NCBI GenBank assembly: GCA_036936605.1
Contig: JAUPFV010000002.1
Span: 203,817,273-203,881,272, forward strand
Direction: 5' to 3'
DNA length: 64,000 nt
DNA from: Limnanthes douglasii subsp. nivea
Lineage: Eukaryota; Streptophyta; Magnoliopsida; Brassicales; Limnanthaceae
Numbering within the stretch: position 1 is the first letter of the stretch; every line of letters starts with the position of its first letter. Under the pieces are notes generated by a model. That model saw only the letters and a program-made list of their open reading frames with translations, was not told the DNA's origin and did no database searches. Both the position numbers and the translations under genes were made by a program. Shown here one piece after another: positions 46,410 through 58,104 of this stretch.

Positions 46410-47262
46410 TTTATTTTAGTCCAGATTGTATGGAATAAAAACTTTGGTACCATAATCTTGAAAAACGATGTATTCGTATATTTTTATCTCTTCGAGGTTT
46501 ATAAACTTCATGCCCCATCTGGTTGATGTCGCAATATGATAGTGTGTACCAAAGAGGAGCTTCATTCAAAGCAGAATGAAAGATTATGTATAGACTAATA
46601 GACGAAGACGCTTCCGTAGAAATATAAACATGTTTTTGTAGGCTTCATACAACTATGGTAGCATTAATTGTGGAACGTCTACCACTACCTAATTATTGGA
46701 ACTTCCGCACTATGTGTAAATAATTTTCATTTGATCATGCCTCATGTTTTCAATCTGGAAACAGCCTTGACTAGGAGGCAGGGGACAAATTCGTTGTATC
46801 CATGGTTTGTGTTCCTAGACATAAGTATGAGCTACACTATCTTTGGTCCATTGAATAACAAAAAATACCAAATGAACTTAGCAGAAATGTTATATGTCTG
46901 CAACATTTCTTGCGTCAAAGATGGTTGGTTGTTCATGGATCGTGCAAACGAATCTTTTCGAAGCGATTTCTTTTTCTTCAATCCACTCACAAAAGAGATT
47001 CCATAAACTGCTACGATGCGCAATGTACAACACAATTTTGGCGTTTCTGATTCACCCAGTTCTTCTGAATGCTTGGTTGTTATACTTAACACATATGATA
47101 GATTTGGTAGTTTTATAACTTCTATTCATGCTAAGAACATAAAGTGGACCAAAACATTTTTATACCATGATACAATTAACAACTTTGAATTCTATAGAAA
47201 TACTATTATTTTCTATGAGGGCTCAATCCACTGTTTGGGTCAGGGTAGAAACATCGAAATGT
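46410..47262 (+). pseudogene. Partial duplicate of the DUF295/F-box gene
   Basis: Closely similar to 54912-55750 of the intact gene, starting at 'ttattttagtccagattgta' and ending after 'tgtttgggtcaggg'. It covers the end of the first DUF295 unit, the central F-box-like part (LIVERLPLPNYW) and most of the second unit. Lesions: TGA after KAE, TAA replacing the residue after TMC, a lost base near 46560 and a TAA after EIP (47004-47006). The 5' third and the 3' end are missing. It stops where a copia-like LTR start (TGTTAAAATATA) begins. Confidence 0.8.
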
Positions 47263-49120
47263 TAAAATATATTTATTTAATATATTTTTGGACCAACAAT
47301 AATTTGGACCGACATGCTAAATAAACATATTCGGCCATTGTCTTAAGGAAGTCCAAATTAAAAGTAATCAAGTTAATTATTTAATTATCTAAATTGGACC
47401 TATGGATGAAAAGACGTTATGGGATTAAGTGTAGTAACCAGGTTGAATTTGGGAAATGTGATGAAGAGGGCCGAAATCTTAACGCTTAAGCCTGAATTAA
47501 TAAATCAGGGATATAAATTGAACTATCAATTTATCGGGTTGTGGTCCACAGACACAAGGAAGTAATAAATGATGTGCTTTATAATGTTGGGCTTCACATT
47601 GCAAAGATTATAAGTAAAGGGCTAGGTTTAGGAATTTAATTATCCTAAATCCTAATCAAATAGACGGCCGCTTCCTTTAGTGTCTGGAAATGTTTCCCTT
47701 CTATTAACTCATTCTGCAGGTTTCTTAAGCCAATATACATAATCTCTAAAGAACAAAAATGAAAAAAATGAATACTATATGGAAAGCAGCAGGAAAACCC
47801 GTAAGTGTTCTTGGTTTTCTGTTTATTCATTAGGTGAATTCACAAAAATGTTTTTGTTTTAAATTCTGTATTTTGTTATATATTATTTGATGCATAATGG
47901 ATAACTATTTATCGAAAGGTTTGTGGATTTATTTGGTAATGGGTTGATGATGATGTGTTGAATCATGTTGTAGACGAAACAGATGCAAAGACTCTTTGGA
48001 GTAAACTTGAGGAGTTATATACTCGAAAGACAAGAAAAAGTAAATTATTTGTATTCAAACGGTTGATGTATTTGAGGTATCAAGATATATCACCTCTTAC
48101 AGATCATTTGAATACCTTTATAGGCTTGATTAATCAGTTGGCTGATATGTGTATCAAATTTGATGATGAGTTTTTGGCGTTATGGTTGTTTGGTTCGCTG
48201 CCAGACTCGTGTGATACTTTCAGAATGTCTCTTTCTAATTTTGTTTATGAAGGTAATATTTCAATGACATTGGCTAAAATTAGTGTGCTAAATGAAGATA
48301 TGAGAAGAAAAATAGTTGATTTCTCTTCACATTCAGAAATTCTAGTTGTTGAGAAACGTGGTAGAAATGAAAATCGCGGTTGGAAAACTAGAGGTAAATG
48401 TAGTTACAAGAGTCGTAACGAGTCTAATAAATTGATAGATTGGGAGTGCTATTACTGTCATGAGATCAGGCACACTAAGAAATTTTGTCCTAAGTTGAAA
48501 AGAAGAATAATTTTGGGAAATCCAACAATGGTAAGGAAGAAAAGAACAAAGAGAAAAATTATGATGAACGTGGTGACGAGAAACATGTTGCTGCGGTTTC
48601 AGAGAGTTACTTCATTGTTATTGATGATGCTGTTGTGAATTCCGTTTCTGATGAAAGTGGTTGGGTAGTTGACAGTGATGCTACAATTCATACCACTTAT
48701 CGTAGAGAAATTTTTCTCATCTTACACCTCTGGTGACTTTGGTTCTGCAAAGATGGGAAATAACGTTTTGTCTAAAGTGGTTGGTATTGGTGATGTTTAT
48801 CAAGAAAAAGCATGGGTGCAACATTTATTTTGAAGGGTGTGATCTTCGATTGAATTTGATCTCTACAGAGAAGTTAGATGATGAAGGATATTGCAGTATT
48901 TTTGCGAATGAGCAGTGAAAACTTACTAAGGGCTCGTTGGTTGTGGCAAGATGACATATATGTTTTACCCTCTATATCATGTCTGCAAGGGTGCCTGCTG
49001 AGAAAATCAATGTTGTTCATGATGAAGCAATGCTTTATTTGTGGCAAAAAAGACTCAGTCATATTAACGAAAATGATTAGATATTCTGAGGAAGAAATGA
49101 TTATGATTAGGTAGAGATAA
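47258..49120 (+). mobile_element. Truncated Ty1/copia element (gag, protease and pre-integrase pieces)
   Basis: An LTR-like start (TGTTAAAATATATTTA) lies at the break of the F-box pseudogene. A gag frame 47955-48638 contains DETDAKTLWSKLEELYTRK (UBN2 type) and a zinc knuckle CYYCHEIRHTKKFC that keeps the C-x2-C-x4-H-x4-C spacing. Downstream, GWVVDSDATIHTTYRREIF (about 48659-48715) is a protease remnant with D-S-D in place of D-S-G. Near 49017-49080 MLYLWQKRLSHINENDLDI, read through a stop, is the gag-pre-integrase H..L.H motif. Reverse transcriptase and integrase core are absent, so the element is truncated. No initiator-Met primer site is seen. Confidence 0.65.
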
Positions 49121-52100
49121 TAAGACAAAAAATAACAAGTTCAGTGAAAAATGATGCGTGAGCAAACCAGAAACAATAATTGGTTATGTAACACTACTTA
49201 TGGCAAGTATTATCCAAATAGATGTATGTGAAAAAATATAATAAAAAAAAGTAATTCATACACTAATTCTCTATAATTGTGCCTCCATTTGTTTATAGGA
49301 TATACAACCGTTAAACTCTATATAAAATGTAAAGAAACTTTTCCACGATATTTTAAATGGATGACATTGGAGAGAAGTGATACGAACTGCTTGAAATATT
49401 CAATAGTATAACAAAACAATATAAGTATACAAACGATTTTTGCAATATATAAGTTTATAAATCATTTTTTCTTGGTAAAGATCATTTTAAACTATAACTT
49501 TAATTAATAAAAAATCATATTATAATAATAGATGATAGCGGGAGAAGTATAGAGAAGAGACAAAGATAGGCTAGAAATTATAAATGAAGTAAATAAAACA
49601 TATAGTCATGAATGTGTTAGTGATGATGAAGTTTTCCATATTAATGAATAAATGAGCGAAGGTGTTGATGTTGACGTTGATCATTATATTGATTACGTTG
49701 TTGATGTTGGTGCTAGAAGTCTCATATTCCACCAACCAGTGCTCCAAAAAAGAACCGAAAGAAAAAGAAAAAAATCAGTTTAAAATATGTATGCGAGAAA
49801 AATCTAACTCGTTGATTCTAAAATGTTTGGAAAAATCATGTGATAGATATAACATCAATTGAAATGAAATGTCAGAGAATACAAGGCTTAAGGAAAAATA
49901 ATGAAACTTCATAAAGAGATAAAAAACTTCAAGAATCAAACTAACTTGTAACTTATTTTGTTTACGCAACTAAAAAATCTATTTTCACAACTATTTTACT
50001 CGTAATTACGCAAGCACTTAACACACAATATTGTAACAACTTTTTAACATTTAATTATGCAACCAGTTAACACGTAATTTCACAACCATTCTGAATCTCA
50101 TCTGAAAATTAAGTGCACTTAATTACGCAACATAAATTAGAAAATGTTATTTCTTTATTTCTCAACTAAAAGATATTGACCCAACAGAGAAAGTGAAAAA
50201 AACTCAACAAAGAGATTGAAGAAATGGAAAGAAAAAACATTAAACTCCTTCAACATATTAAAGAAATAAAACAATCAAATGGTACTCTTATAGAACAATT
50301 TTAAAAAGTGGAAAAATAAGCGAATGAATAGGTTATTCCTTTCAATGATCAAATAAAAAAAATCAGTGCTCCCAATACATCTCTAACTGAGAGAGTAACT
50401 GAGCATTGACACTTCCTATGTTAAAACCTTCTTAGTTAGTTGAACAAAATCCTAATGAGGTTGATACAACGATAAATACAAAAAAATAAAAGAAGCATAT
50501 CACATATTGAAATAGACTTCATATAAAAGAATGGATGTCGGAAAAGAGACTTAAAAAGAAAAGGAATAAGAAAAAGAATAAGAGTAAGAAAAAGAAAAAG
50601 AAGTTCTAAGAGTTGTAGAAGCTTCTATTGCTTCATTGGAAAATAAAGATGAGGTTAAAAAATGTGTGCAAACACCTAATCAACCAGAAAAATCTAAAAA
50701 CGTTGTAACATATTCGTCAAAGAAGGTTAAAACAAGTGTAATAGTTATTCTTAAAAGGGAAAGATCTAATAAAAATCAACAGCAAAAGAAAAAAGATGGA
50801 CAAACAGTTATAGAACCTTGTCATTTCCTCATAAACAAATAGTTGTACAACCAATTGTAAATCATACTCTTCATCCTCCTCTTCCTCAACAAACAGTTAT
50901 ATAACAAGTTGTATAAGATCCTTAGGAACCTGCAATAGATGAACAAGATATATCTTCCTTTTATGATCCAAAAGTATTTGAACATAAAAACACAGAAGTG
51001 AAATATGATTGGCCAACAACGAAAAAACCTAATTAATATAAGAAGAATATGTCAAATATTTGTTCATTTTAAAGAAGAAGAAAAGTTGAGTTCGTTCTGA
51101 ATCCTGTTGTATTGTCATTTCCATCAATAATTTTTTTTTTATGTTTAATTAGAAAACATATTGAAGATTACAAATGTAGGTGAGCGAGACTACAAGGTAA
51201 TTTCTCATCCTAAAATCTTATTTACACACCCACTTTGTTCATATTTATGCACCCATATTACTCTTGATTTTGCAACCAATTATCTTTTGTATCTTCACAA
51301 CGATGTTGTACATAATTATGCACCCAATTAACATTTGGTATTTTCACAACTAGTTACCACCTAAATCCGTATCTTTCTACAGTTTCGTTATGCATGCCAT
51401 TAACGTATATAAATTCATTAAATTGGAAAATCTTAATAATAATATAAATGCTTAACAATCGTATGGCTTAAATCTTTCAAATTGGGGAAAATCAATCTAC
51501 ACATCAGCTAATGCATTGGAAAGTTAATTTATTATATTTAAATATGTATTTACCGTATTATAGACATCAATACAATATAAAAGTGATGTCACATCAATGA
51601 TTGACGAGCATACATACATAAACAAGATATATCATCGTTTCAATTTGTAAAAAAAACTAAAATAAAAAATGGATCGAATCATTGGACATCATGTGTGTTT
51701 GATTTAGAAAAAAACAATATATACAATTAAAAATCGGCACTACATGACAAAACTGACCCAACAATAAAGTCAACTAAATAATTGGTAAGTGTTATCAATA
51801 TATAACATTATTTGATTTATATATATATATTTTCTTAAACAATATTCAAATGATTGTACCAATTTGATTTTACAATACACATATTTTTTCGAAAGGAAAC
51901 TCATGATACCAAAACCAAAAAATCCCATTAGACATTCCACAAAAAACCTTTATGGTAATTATGAAGCTTTTATATGCGAGTATGTGAGGTGCTTCACTCA
52001 AACTAGAAAAATACCCAAAGCATTTGAACCAAATTTTGCGACAATAAAATGATCTGGAATGTTTACTTTGTTTATTAACAATATATATATACAATAAAAT

Positions 52101-53950
52101 ATTGGTAGATGCTTCTATGTTGAATTAATAACAATGTTCTACTTGTAAAAGCTATATATCTCTAGACTATAATTTTTTTTGTTTAAAGTTTTTTTTGTTT
52201 ATTATTTTTTCCTATATTCTTATTTCACAACTCCAACCATTTGTAAAGTAATTACGCAACCAATTAAATGATAAATGCGCAACCCACCTACATTTGTATT
52301 TCACATAACCAAATACAACGTAATTTCACAACCTTTTTACGCAACCACATGTAACATAATATCACAATCCTTTTACGGAACCACATATACCGTAAATTCA
52401 AAACTCTTTTACGCAACCGCCTATAACGTACTTTCGTAACCAATTAACAAATAAAAATGTACCTAAACTTTTTATCCTAAAATCACTATTTTCAAATAAT
52501 TGTCAAAACATTTATATGGATGTATGTAACCAAAGAATCAGTATAACTAAAACAGTCATATAATCACAAAACAACGATAAAATAACTCGACACAATAAAA
52601 AATAAATAAACAGAATAAAAATTACATGTGAATCGATAAACAATTGATAAATGTAGATGCACATAAAATATACAAACGATCGACAATTGTAGAAAATCTT
52701 GATTGAAGAAAAAAAAGAAAAATTAATCTCAAATAAAAAATTATATCGAATGAAAAAAAAACACACATTTCAAGATCGTAGTAACAAACCGGGGGTAGGA
52801 TAAATATTAAAAAAATCGAAGTGGTTATTAATAATTTAGTTTAAAAAACACGTAGTTATTATTACTTTCTCAAACCTTAACTTGTTGTAGGAAAACAGTT
52901 TTGATTTGGAATGGTTATTGGTAGATTACCCTTGTTTATAAGAATGGACGAGATTTATGATGAAAAAAATAAAAAATAAAAAATCTTAAGTTGGGGTTTG
53001 ATAATAAACAAAAATATTTAATATGTATACTGATAGTAAATAGAAAAAAATAATCGAATATTTAACAAAAACACACGATAGTTGAAGTTAATGATGGGTG
53101 GAAAATAAGTTTGATTTTAAATAATTATTTATAGTTTATCAAATGCGATATATACATAAAATTTAAATCTAATGCTGATTAGATTAGAAATATGATATTA
53201 AAACTAAAACCAAGAGATAAAACTTGAGAGATAAAACTAAATCTATTGGTTGATCTATTTTCATAACCATATCTTTTATATAATATTCTATCTATTTTCT
53301 ATAGATGGAAGTTAACAACAGAAAAGATAAAAAACAAACATAATAATCCAAACCACCTAATTTTCGGCCGAGTTCAGAATATAATATTGCTGTTTATTAT
53401 TTTGCAAACAGTAAATGAAGAAATTGTAAAAATAAAAATAACTTTTTTTATTTAATAAAAAAATCAATATTTTGTATATTAAAAAATAAAAATATTGTAA
53501 AAGGTTATAAATGTTTAAATTAGTAAAAAACTGTTCATACTCATACTATATAATTTTTTTTTTTTATGATATATAGTATTAAAACAATAACTAATATGAA
53601 AGCAGTATTTTAAAAATTGAAATCACAAATAAAAATCCCAGAAAAAGAATATACAGATGTTTGGTGATTTCGTGGAAAAGATATTTAAAATATTCCCAAA
53701 ATATAGCGAAATTAAATGTATATTTGATAGAATATATTATGATAGTTAGGGCAAGGAAGAGGAAAATAAATCATAATATAATATTAAAATTAGAAACAAT
53801 AACTAATATGAAATAACTTTTTATTTCTAGAACTAACTAGATCTATTCAAAACAAATTATTTCTAAAACCAGATCTATTGAAAACCGGAAAGAATAGGAT
53901 ATTTATATAAGAATAGGAAATTTTGCTTAGAATCAGAAACTTAAAAAAAC
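49121..53950. repeat. Long AT-rich region with degenerate 'acgcaacca' repeats, no gene
   Basis: Three clusters of a worn repeat with alternating 'taatttcacaacc' and 'attacgcaacca' phrases occur at about 49960-50135, 51205-51370 and 52220-52450. Between them lie Lys/Glu-rich, stop-broken frames (49660-49860, 50636-50842) that I do not recognise. The layout may be a decayed transposon with subterminal repeats, but no transposase was seen. Confidence 0.4.
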
Positions 53951-53958
53951 TGAAACTC

Positions 53959-53966
53959 TATAAATA
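53959..53966 (+). promoter_or_regulatory. TATA box of the DUF295/F-box gene
   Basis: TATAAATA, 121 bp upstream of ATG 54087, within an AT-rich stretch. Typical plant core-promoter spacing, allowing a 5' UTR of about 90 bases. Confidence 0.5.
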
Positions 53967-54086
53967 TAATGTTTTTCCTTACAATGTTTTGGTGATTTTA
54001 GTGCAAAAAGACTAAATTTTTACTTTTGCCTAGTCTTCTTAATCCTTGTGGTCTGTTCTTCGTTGCTGACAGATACATACAGCATT

Positions 54087-56180
54087 ATGGAACTTGGAAA
54101 GTATGCAAAGAGAAAGGAGTCTGATTCTGGTTTGAAATCTGAGCCATACCCTTGGCTCTTTTACTGCCATGGTAAAAAATTAAGGGATCAAACTTTTTTC
54201 AATATCTTAGACGAGGACAAAACCTACTCCACACGATTTCCTGACCTGCGTGGCTGTTGTCCTTTGGGTTCTTATCATGGTTGGTGTCTTTTCAAGGAGG
54301 AAGACGAAAAGTGCGGTAATATGTTTCTTTGGAACCCTTTGACTTTAGAAAAAATAAGTCTACCACCATTGAAGTTCAATCAATCAGCAGAACAGTTCGT
54401 TTTGTCTGCAGCTCCCACCAGTACTAATTGTACTGTCTTTCTGTTTTTGTATGACCGTCCTATCGTTATCTTTTATCGTCTAGGAATTGATATGCAGTGG
54501 AATTTCGTGAACTATAAGAAGCAGCTCGCACTATGTTTGCATACAGGTGGCCAAATTATCCGGCATCCAGTTTTTGTGGGCGGTAAACTGTATGCGACCA
54601 CCCTTTTAGACAACATAGTGTTAGTCATTGATGAAATCAAACAAGATACCATCTCCATTAGATTGTTACATGTAGCTGATCCAATATCAACCTCATTTGC
54701 TGTACAAGACTATTTTGTAGAATGTGTTGGTAAACTCTTCCTGATAAGAATCAAACTTGGAGGTATTGATTTTAAAGAAGTTTTCGGGGTCGAGGCATAT
54801 AGTTTAAATTCTACAGCGATGATGTGGGAGATTGTGGATAGCCTAAAGGATTTTACTTTTTTCTTAGGCATAAACTCTTGCCTTTGTGTCACCACACCAA
54901 ACAAAGGGGGTCATATTTATTTTAGTCCAGATTGTATGGAACAAAAACTTTGGTACTATAATTTTGAAAAACGATCTATTGGTATATTGTTATCTATTCG
55001 AGGTTTAGAAACTTCATGCCCCATCTGGTTGATGCCGCAGTATGATGGTGTGTACCAAGAAGGAGCTCCATTCAAAGCGGAATCAAAGATTATGTATAGA
55101 CTAATAGACGAAGACACTTCTGGAGAAAAAGAAACACATTTTTGTAGGCTTCATACGGATATGGTAGCATTAATTGTGGAGCGTCTACCACTACCTGATT
55201 ACTGGAACTTCCGCACTATGTGTAGAGAATTTCATTTGATCATGCCTCCTGTATTCAATCTGGAAACGGCCTTGACTAGGAGGCAGGGGACAAATTCGTT
55301 GTATCCGTGGTTTGTGTTCCTCGAGACCAGTAGGAGCTACACTATCTTTGATCCATTGAATAACGAAAAATACCAATTGAACTTACCAGAAATGTTATAT
55401 GGCTGCAACATTTCTTGCGTCAAAGATGGTTGGTTGTTGATGGACCGCGCAAGCGAATCTTTTCAAAGCGATTTCTTTTTCTTCAATCCACTCACCAAAG
55501 AGATTCTACAACTGCCACGATGCGCAATGTACGACACAATTGGCGTTTCTGATTCACCCAATTCTTCTGATTGTTTGGTTGCTATACTCAACACATATGA
55601 TAGGTTTGGTAGTTCTATAATTTCTATTCATCCTAAGGACAGAACGTGGACCAAAACATTCTTATACCCCGATGGAATTCACAACTTTGAATTCTATAGA
55701 AATACTGCTGTTTTCTACGAGGGCTCAATCTACTGTTTGGGACAGGGTGGAAATATCGGAAGACTAGATACTAAGGGAAATACATGGCACATACTTTCGC
55801 ATCCGGAGAAACGTTCCTCATGGTATGCACAACTTTATCTAGTTGAATGTGATAGAGAGCTTTTATCAATCTTTGTTGGCTATTATGGAAAGCGTGTGCG
55901 TGTTTTCAAGCTTAACCAAGCTACAAGTGGGTGGACGAGGGTTAAAAGTCTTGGAGACCACATGATTTGTATAAGTCCGTCGTCATCTTTTTCATCGGTA
56001 GCAAAATATCCTGGAATGAGAAACAAAATATTTTTCCCAAGATTTCATGGCCAGAGCATTGTCTACTACTCTCTCTGCACAGGAAAGTTTCATTCTTTTG
56101 ATGGTAAAGATTCGATTGTAGATTTTTGCAAAACATATTTTTTTTTAGGTTGCGGATGGCTCGAACCTAACTGGTGCTAA
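54087..56180 (+). CDS. DUF295-F-box-DUF295 protein (tandem KIB-type propellers)
   Basis: F-box/DUF295 (KIB1-4 beta-propeller) proteins are usually substrate receptors of SCF ubiquitin ligases. This single-exon gene encodes 697 residues from ATG 54087; a longer frame begins at a non-ATG codon. Residues 20-330: first propeller-like unit (GSYHGWCLFKEED, MFLWNPLTLEKISLPPL). Residues about 362-395: F-box-like DMVALIVERLPLPDYWNFRT. Residues 410-690: second unit (LYPWFVFLETSRSYTIFDPL, CVKDGWLLMDRAS, FFFFNPLTKEILQLP). The usual order is one N-terminal F-box and one propeller, so this looks like a gene fusion or internal duplication with the F-box in the middle. It is uninterrupted and the spacing is regular, so it is probably functional. 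A partial broken copy lies 7.6 kb upstream. Confidence 0.8.
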   Translation: MELGKYAKRKESDSGLKSEPYPWLFYCHGKKLRDQTFFNILDEDKTYSTRFPDLRGCCPLGSYHGWCLFKEEDEKCGNMFLWNPLTLEKISLPPLKFNQSAEQFVLSAAPTSTNCTVFLFLYDRPIVIFYRLGIDMQWNFVNYKKQLALCLHTGGQIIRHPVFVGGKLYATTLLDNIVLVIDEIKQDTISIRLLHVADPISTSFAVQDYFVECVGKLFLIRIKLGGIDFKEVFGVEAYSLNSTAMMWEIVDSLKDFTFFLGINSCLCVTTPNKGGHIYFSPDCMEQKLWYYNFEKRSIGILLSIRGLETSCPIWLMPQYDGVYQEGAPFKAESKIMYRLIDEDTSGEKETHFCRLHTDMVALIVERLPLPDYWNFRTMCREFHLIMPPVFNLETALTRRQGTNSLYPWFVFLETSRSYTIFDPLNNEKYQLNLPEMLYGCNISCVKDGWLLMDRASESFQSDFFFFNPLTKEILQLPRCAMYDTIGVSDSPNSSDCLVAILNTYDRFGSSIISIHPKDRTWTKTFLYPDGIHNFEFYRNTAVFYEGSIYCLGQGGNIGRLDTKGNTWHILSHPEKRSSWYAQLYLVECDRELLSIFVGYYGKRVRVFKLNQATSGWTRVKSLGDHMICISPSSSFSSVAKYPGMRNKIFFPRFHGQSIVYYSLCTGKFHSFDGKDSIVDFCKTYFFLGCGWLEPNWC

Positions 56181-57349
56181 ATGGCTGAAGTTTATCATAC
56201 TTATATGTAAGATTTAGTTATTCATGTCTTTTTTTATATGTAATGCTTAGAATTGTAAGCAATTTTGTTTTCACTCTAGGGAGTTTTGACACTTATATTC
56301 ATTTCTGAAATCTTCCTCTATATCTTCATGTAAAACTCAAATTTTTCTGTATCTCTCCCACATGTTAGATGTCTACAACAATAAAGAATAAAGTGAATAA
56401 CTAAGTGGGCGAAGTAATGAATGAAAATTGTAAAGCAAACAAATAGCATTGTGTGAATTTTGAGTATAGATATATCACCTTGTTTCATCACTTACTAATT
56501 TGTCAATTCTTTAGTTTAAATAAAAATTATCATGAGAAGCCATAGTACTTTAGGGTTTTAGGTATAGATTGGAACCATCAATGATAACATTACACTCTTC
56601 AAACTCATGAAAATATTTTAGCCTCAGTTAGCGGCAACTAGGAAAACAAAGGCTGAGACAGTATCCTTCAGAATTGACCAAGTCTTCTATCTTACCGACC
56701 CTCCTATGTTGAAGATATTACGCATAGCCAAATCACTATTTGAAAGGGATGGTAGCGTATTATTATTATCCTACCAATAATGGATGGTCCGGTATTGCTG
56801 TATACGCAGATGGCCTTTTAGTACGCTCTTTTCTATGAACTCAAGTTTGGATTTTCTGCCCATTTAATTATCATCTTCTTAATTTTGGTTTATCCAAAAA
56901 GAGCCAATACCAAGACATTGTTGTTTTTACTCATGTATGTCCAAAAGACTTTTTAAAAAGAATCGAGTAATTTTCCATTTGCCACGTAGATGATTTGTCA
57001 AATATTTATGGTGGTGACTTAAATCTGTTCATTGGCTTTCCAAAAGTTGTTGAGCCAAGAGTAAAAACACTAAGCTGAATCTCCATGTGGTATTTGAAAA
57101 GGACCATCCGATGAGAACATAATAGAAGGTTCCGATGGTATATTTATAGTGCTAGAGATGTTACAAAAGAGGTATAATAATGTAGAGAAGACCATAATTT
57201 TTTTCGAGACTGATGCAACAATTCCACATTTCAAGGGGAACACAGTAGAATTTTTTGTTAATGAGGATGCTGGTAGTATTTCTGTGACTGCAGGTCTGTT
57301 GATCAAAACTAAGAATCGTGGTGTTGGGTGTGTTGTTATTTAAGAAGAG

Positions 57350-57351
<2 letters not shown>

Positions 57352-57380
<29 letters not shown>
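57352..57380. repeat. TA microsatellite
   Basis: About 14 TA units. Confidence 0.9.
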
Positions 57381-57384
<4 letters not shown>

Positions 57385-57839
57385 GAAAAGAGAAATTCCT
57401 TCCTAAATGAGCTGAATTCTAAAATAAACTTCAAAGTTACTAGGGAAATAACAACCGTACGAGTGAATATGAAATACTCTTTTGTTGGAGCTGAATGTGA
57501 GTAAGAAAAATAAACTATATTTATAGTGACAAATATGGCCTTCGAGTTTTATTGGTCCATAAATAAAATCGACAAAAAACTAGGTCTTAAGCCCAATAGA
57601 TAATGTCCTTATAGACCTTTTATTTCTGGCAAACTAGTCGACCATTGAATACTAAGAATTTTGGTAAGGTTCGAAGGCATCAGTCCGGGAGCTTCGGAGT
57701 GCACTGAGCTATCAAGGCCTCGAGTAGAGCTGATGTAATCTTGCTTTTGATTTTTGAAGTGCTCGGTTTCTTTCAAGATACTAGGGGTTATCAAATACTT
57801 ATATCGTAATGTGTAATTTAACGGTAGTTGAAGATGGAT

Positions 57840-57844
57840 AAGGT
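57840..57844. repeat. Target-site duplication of the young copia element, left copy
   Basis: AAGGT before the LTR, identical to 62347-62351. Confidence 0.85.
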
Positions 57845-58093
57845 TGTTGGTGCAGAAGACAAAGGTTTAAGGTGAGATTAAACGAAAATGAGAGAGACAG
57901 AGGAGTTACTGGAATGTGAAAAAGAGAAGACTTAATTCATTCAATAGAAATGCTTGTTTAAATACATATAAAGGTCACTAACACACGTTAAGTGACTGAC
58001 ACAAGTTAAATAAAAGATACAAGTAAAGTAAAGCAAACTTTAGAGGACAACCAAAAGACACACACTGTTAACAGCTTCTAAATAATTCTAACA
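57845..58093 (-). repeat. 3' LTR of the young copia element
   Basis: 249 bp. It differs from the partner at 62098-62346 at 'actggaatg' versus 'actgaaatg' and 'aaagcaaac' versus 'aaagaaaac'. Confidence 0.9.
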
Positions 58094-58104
58094 CTCCTCC
58101 TCGT
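58094..58104 (-). promoter_or_regulatory. Polypurine tract of the young copia element
   Basis: On the - strand GAGGAGGAG directly before the 3' LTR and just after the gag-pol stop. Confidence 0.7.

Larger units (their letters stand above)
56181..57844. other. No assured gene; TA microsatellite
   Basis: 3' flank of the F-box gene, then AT-rich DNA. A (TA)n run lies at 57352-57380. Short frames such as 57149-57343 (FFETDATIPHFKGNTVEFFV) look protein-like, but I cannot name a family. The copia element starts at 57845. Confidence 0.45.

Noticed and set aside
56690..56740. CACTA-type DUF4216 trace from the text DQVFYLTDPP
   Set aside because: Only about ten residues resemble it and no CACTA ends or other domains are near.
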